The notes under the pieces were generated by a model. That model was not told the origin of the DNA. It made no database searches and saw only the letters and a list, made by a program, of their open reading frames with translations. Both the position numbers and the translations under genes were made by a program. Below, in pieces: positions 61,421 to 64,000 of a stretch of DNA of 64,000 bases. Each line of letters opens with the position of its first letter. Within the stretch, counting starts at the first letter, position 1. Source of the stretch: Symbiodinium microadriaticum (lineage: Eukaryota > Sar > Dinophyceae > Suessiales > Symbiodiniaceae); NCBI GenBank assembly GCA_001939145.1, contig LSRX01000473.1:326741-390740 (forward strand). Reading direction: 5' to 3'.

Positions 61421-62025
61421 AATTTCGGCCTGTCGTGTCAGGAGAGCCAAAGCCCGCCCCGGTAAAAAAGAGGCCGAATGATGTCCCTGCAGACTGTTGG
61501 CTGCAGCAATAACCTTGGCTGGGCGGATGGCCGTGCCCGCCAAGAACGACCGAAGTATTGTTCTGGCTTCGGTCCTCACACGGCGCGCTCGACGATGCCA
61601 GGCAGGTTCCTGCCGTACAGTAGTCGGTCGCGGCGTGGCTCAGGCAGATAATCAAACAGAGTCCACCCCAGACTCCAGAGAGCATCCACCACGCCACCAA
61701 ACCCGAAGGGTTAATAAACTGGAGCGCCACTTCCAAGTAAAAGGCGCAGATAACCAGAAAGGAATAAACACCGGTCCAGTTGAAGTCAGCCGAAGGCAGT
61801 GACCTGAAGAGGTACGGTGTTCAGAAATAAAATCCAGCCGCCAATAAACAAATGGCGGGGATACACCTGATGGCCTCGCAAAGCGTACAGCCAAAAGGGA
61901 CGGGATAACTGCACCCTCGAAGAGGTCAATGCCAGAAATCCCACAATGGCGCGGGTCCAAGGACCACGCTAGGGTCGGGCGCAGGAGGAGCGGAAGCCGC
62001 AAACTACTCCTGTGCCGAAACGCCT
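61421..62025 (-). other. Putative retrotransposon 5' UTR
   Basis: GC-rich, tract-free, continuous in composition with ORF1. It contains an open minus frame of 116 codons (61652-62002) with no recognised domain. Promoter elements are not identified. Confidence 0.5.
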
Positions 62026-63185
62026 TAGGGTTTGGGTTTAGGGTTTAGGGTTTAGGGTTTGAAATCCGCAGCCCCAGACCCTACGCACCAAGCTTAAGCC
62101 CAGAAGCCCTGGTAGACCCTAAGCCCAAAAGCCGTATCCAGGACCGTCCATCATGGGTGGCGCGGTGACCACCATCGCCGGAACTGCCTTCCTGCTCCCG
62201 TGCAGGATGATCCTCTTCCAGAAGTTAGGCCGGACCAGGTTTAGAACGGTTTAGGGTTTAGGGTTTGGGGTTCTTAGGGTTTAAGTAGGGTTTAGGGTTG
62301 CTGCGTTTTTTGTGCAGAAGCTTAATTACCTAGTTTAACTCCTCAGTAGTGGGAAGGCATGGTAAATCAGCAGCTTTTTTGCTGTTGGGCTAACCAAGCT
62401 AAGGGATTCAGGCTTCCTGATATTGCCGTAACGCCGAGGTGCCAAAGCCCGAAGTGCTGCTGCACAGATCCGAAATCCGGCGCTGGAGCCAGGAAACCCA
62501 AACGTAAAGCCATACACCCTGCACCAAAAACCTAAACCCTGAGCCCCACACGCTGCACGGCTCCAATCTAAGTCCCAGAGGGGCCCCAACCGCAAGAACC
62601 TACACCCCTTTAAGCCCTAAGCCCTCAACCACAGCACTGCATATTAAAAAGGCACAAAGCAGAGCCCGAAATCCTAAACCCCCAGCCCGAAGCCAAAGCT
62701 CCGCACATTCAACGAAGCAAGAAGCTGACCCTGAAAAGCATTACACATTGAATGAAAGGGTTTGGAGTTTAGGGTTTAGGGTTTAGGGTTCAAGGGTTTA
62801 GGGTTTAGGGTTCCCTGAAAAGCAGGTTGGACGCTCTTCGCCAACTCTATCGTCGCTTGGCGTCCTTCTGGTTGGCTCTTAGGACTTTTAACTTTTGGGG
62901 TTTCTAAACCCCAAACCCTAAACCCTCGAAGCCCTACACCCTCAACCCTAAACCCTCTAAGCCCTGAACCCTACACCCTAAACCCTCTAAGCCCTAAACC
63001 CTAGACCCTAAACCCTCTGAACCCTAAAGCCCTAAACCCTAAACCCTAAACCTTAAATCCTCCTAAACCCCAATCCCTATAAACCGTCAGCCAAGGTCTC
63101 TGTCTTCTTCACCTTTACCTTCCTGACGCCCTTGTTCATCATCCTCGGACCAACAGGTCGGGGGCTTTTAAGGTCTTAGGTAGTC
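62026..63185. other. Tract-rich stretch, no firm gene
   Basis: TTTAGGG tracts at 62026-62062, 62250-62300 and 62760-62815; CCCTAAA-type array 62905-63060 with CCCTCTAAG variants. An 86-codon minus frame at 62335-62595 is unsupported. Confidence 0.5.
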
Positions 63186-63285
63186 TTAGGGAGACCCCTT
63201 AAAAGGGGACCCTTCTGAACCCTACTTGTGGCTCTCTTAAAAGGGACCTTATTGAGAGGGTCTATATCCCCAAGGGTCTCCCTAA
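63186..63285. mobile_element. MITE family H, full copy (inverted)
   Basis: TTAGGGAGACCCCTTAAAAG at the left, GGGTCTCCCTAA at the right, 100 bases; contains the complement of the GAGAGCCATAAGTAGGG core. Confidence 0.8.
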
Positions 63286-64000
63286 TCCTAACTCCCATAA
63301 GGGTTTTGTAATGGGGGTTTAGGGTTTAGGGTTTTTGTCTTTAGGGTCCCTTTTAGGGTTCCTTAGAGGGATCTATACGGGTTTCTATAAGGATTTCTAT
63401 AAGGGTAGTTGTCTAAAGTAGGGTCCCTTGGAGGCTTTTACGTGTCTTTAGAGGTTTTAAAGGGGGGTTTTGTGTCCGGGCTTGCTGGGTTTAGAGGCAA
63501 TAAGGGTTTATGGGGATTTAGAGGTTAGGGTTTCGGGTTTAGGGTTACAGGGATCTAAGTCGTGTGTTTGCTTTCTGCTTGCCATCACAGACGATCAAGT
63601 TCTTCACGTGGGGTTTCGAGTTGAGGAATGCTGCAATGGAAATCAGGACCTGGAACCGTTTAGGGTGAAGGGTCTAGGTTTAGGGTTTAGGTTCAGGGAT
63701 TTGGGGTTTAGGGGCTTTTCAACATAGGTGTAGGGATTTAGGGTTTAGGGGCTTTTCAACATGGTGGCCAGGCGTTTTCCCTACGGCCGCGGGTTCTCCT
63801 TTTAGGATTAGGGTTTAGGGTTTAGTTTAGGGTTTAGGGGTTTAGGGGTTAATTTAGTGTTTAGGGTTTAGGGTTTAATTTTAAACGCTGCGCGTCGTCC
63901 GCCTCGGCCCGGCCGTATGTTGGGAGGAAAACATGATGCCAGGTCTGGGGCTTTTGCTTTCGCAGGATATCGGGGTGCAGCGTCGACGGGGTGAAGAGTG
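63286..64000. other. Tract-rich window end, no gene seen
   Basis: TTTAGGG tracts at 63315-63335, 63660-63760 and 63805-63875; a degenerate repeat of TAGGGTCCCTT and TTTCTATAAGG at 63340-63430. GC-rich unique sequence from 63880. Confidence 0.5.

Larger units (their letters stand above)
54687..62025 (-). mobile_element. LINE-type retrotransposon, 3'-truncated
   Basis: GC-rich minus-strand unit with a putative 5' UTR (about 61421-62025), ORF1 (60317-61420) and ORF2 without its C-terminal part. Its 5' end meets a TTTAGGG tract at about 62026. No telomere-like tract occurs inside. Loss of the 3' rather than the 5' end is unusual for LINE copies and coincides with the 292-bp element. Confidence 0.8.

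Noticed and set aside
1..64000. CRISPR array, operons, ribosome binding sites, riboswitches
   Set aside because: The repeats are telomere-like or microsatellite without unique equal-length spacers, and gene structure is eukaryotic.

Overview
The window looks like nuclear DNA of a dinoflagellate, probably of a Symbiodiniaceae-like lineage (inference). The grounds are a TTTAGGG-type telomere-like motif, very short exons separated by repeat-filled introns, 5' splice sites that include GC as well as GT, mostly one-directional (minus-strand) coding, and a large GC-rich non-LTR retrotransposon polyprotein. No bacterial-style gene, rRNA, tRNA, CRISPR array or spliced-leader sequence was recognised.

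Layout. From 1 to about 51.7 kb nearly every few hundred bases carry tracts of TTTAGGG/CCCTAAA and variants (TTTAGGGG, TTCAGGG, TTTATAGGG) in both orientations, mixed with microsatellites and many short inverted-repeat elements. I call these elements MITE families A to M. Among them lie short GC3-rich coding islands with canonical splice borders. Four minus-strand sets join in phase into partial gene models: gene A (about 18.0-22.9 kb), gene B (35.0-37.5 kb), gene C (38.7-41.0 kb, weak) and gene D (45.0-46.8 kb). Plus-strand exon pairs occur near 29.7-30.0, 33.7 and 47.0 kb. I could not assign functions to these genes. Their introns consist largely of telomere-like repeats and MITEs, so the repeats are not a telomere but intron and intergenic filler.

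From 51.7 to 62.0 kb the character changes: the telomere-like tracts are absent and long minus-strand ORFs appear. These are a 660-residue protein with two tandem SUMO/ubiquitin-like folds, a 292-bp inverted-repeat element, and a retrotransposon with a zinc-ribbon/coiled-coil ORF1 and a 1.86-k-residue ORF2 (four alpha/beta repeat modules, RNase H, then an AP-endonuclease-type domain). ORF2 is cut off inside the endonuclease by the 292-bp element, and no reverse transcriptase is present. From 62.0 kb to the end the tract-rich landscape resumes.

The most interesting system is MITE family B: copies of about 100 bp whose ends read GT or GC ... AG. At 6.2, 21.6 and 47.1 kb, removing the copy exactly at its ends leaves an open reading frame in phase, as expected of introner elements. 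Other MITE copies are themselves interrupted or cut off by telomere-like tracts, which implies repeated insertion of telomere-like sequence into existing DNA. Two single-N positions are followed by exact copies of nearby sequence and look like assembly joins.
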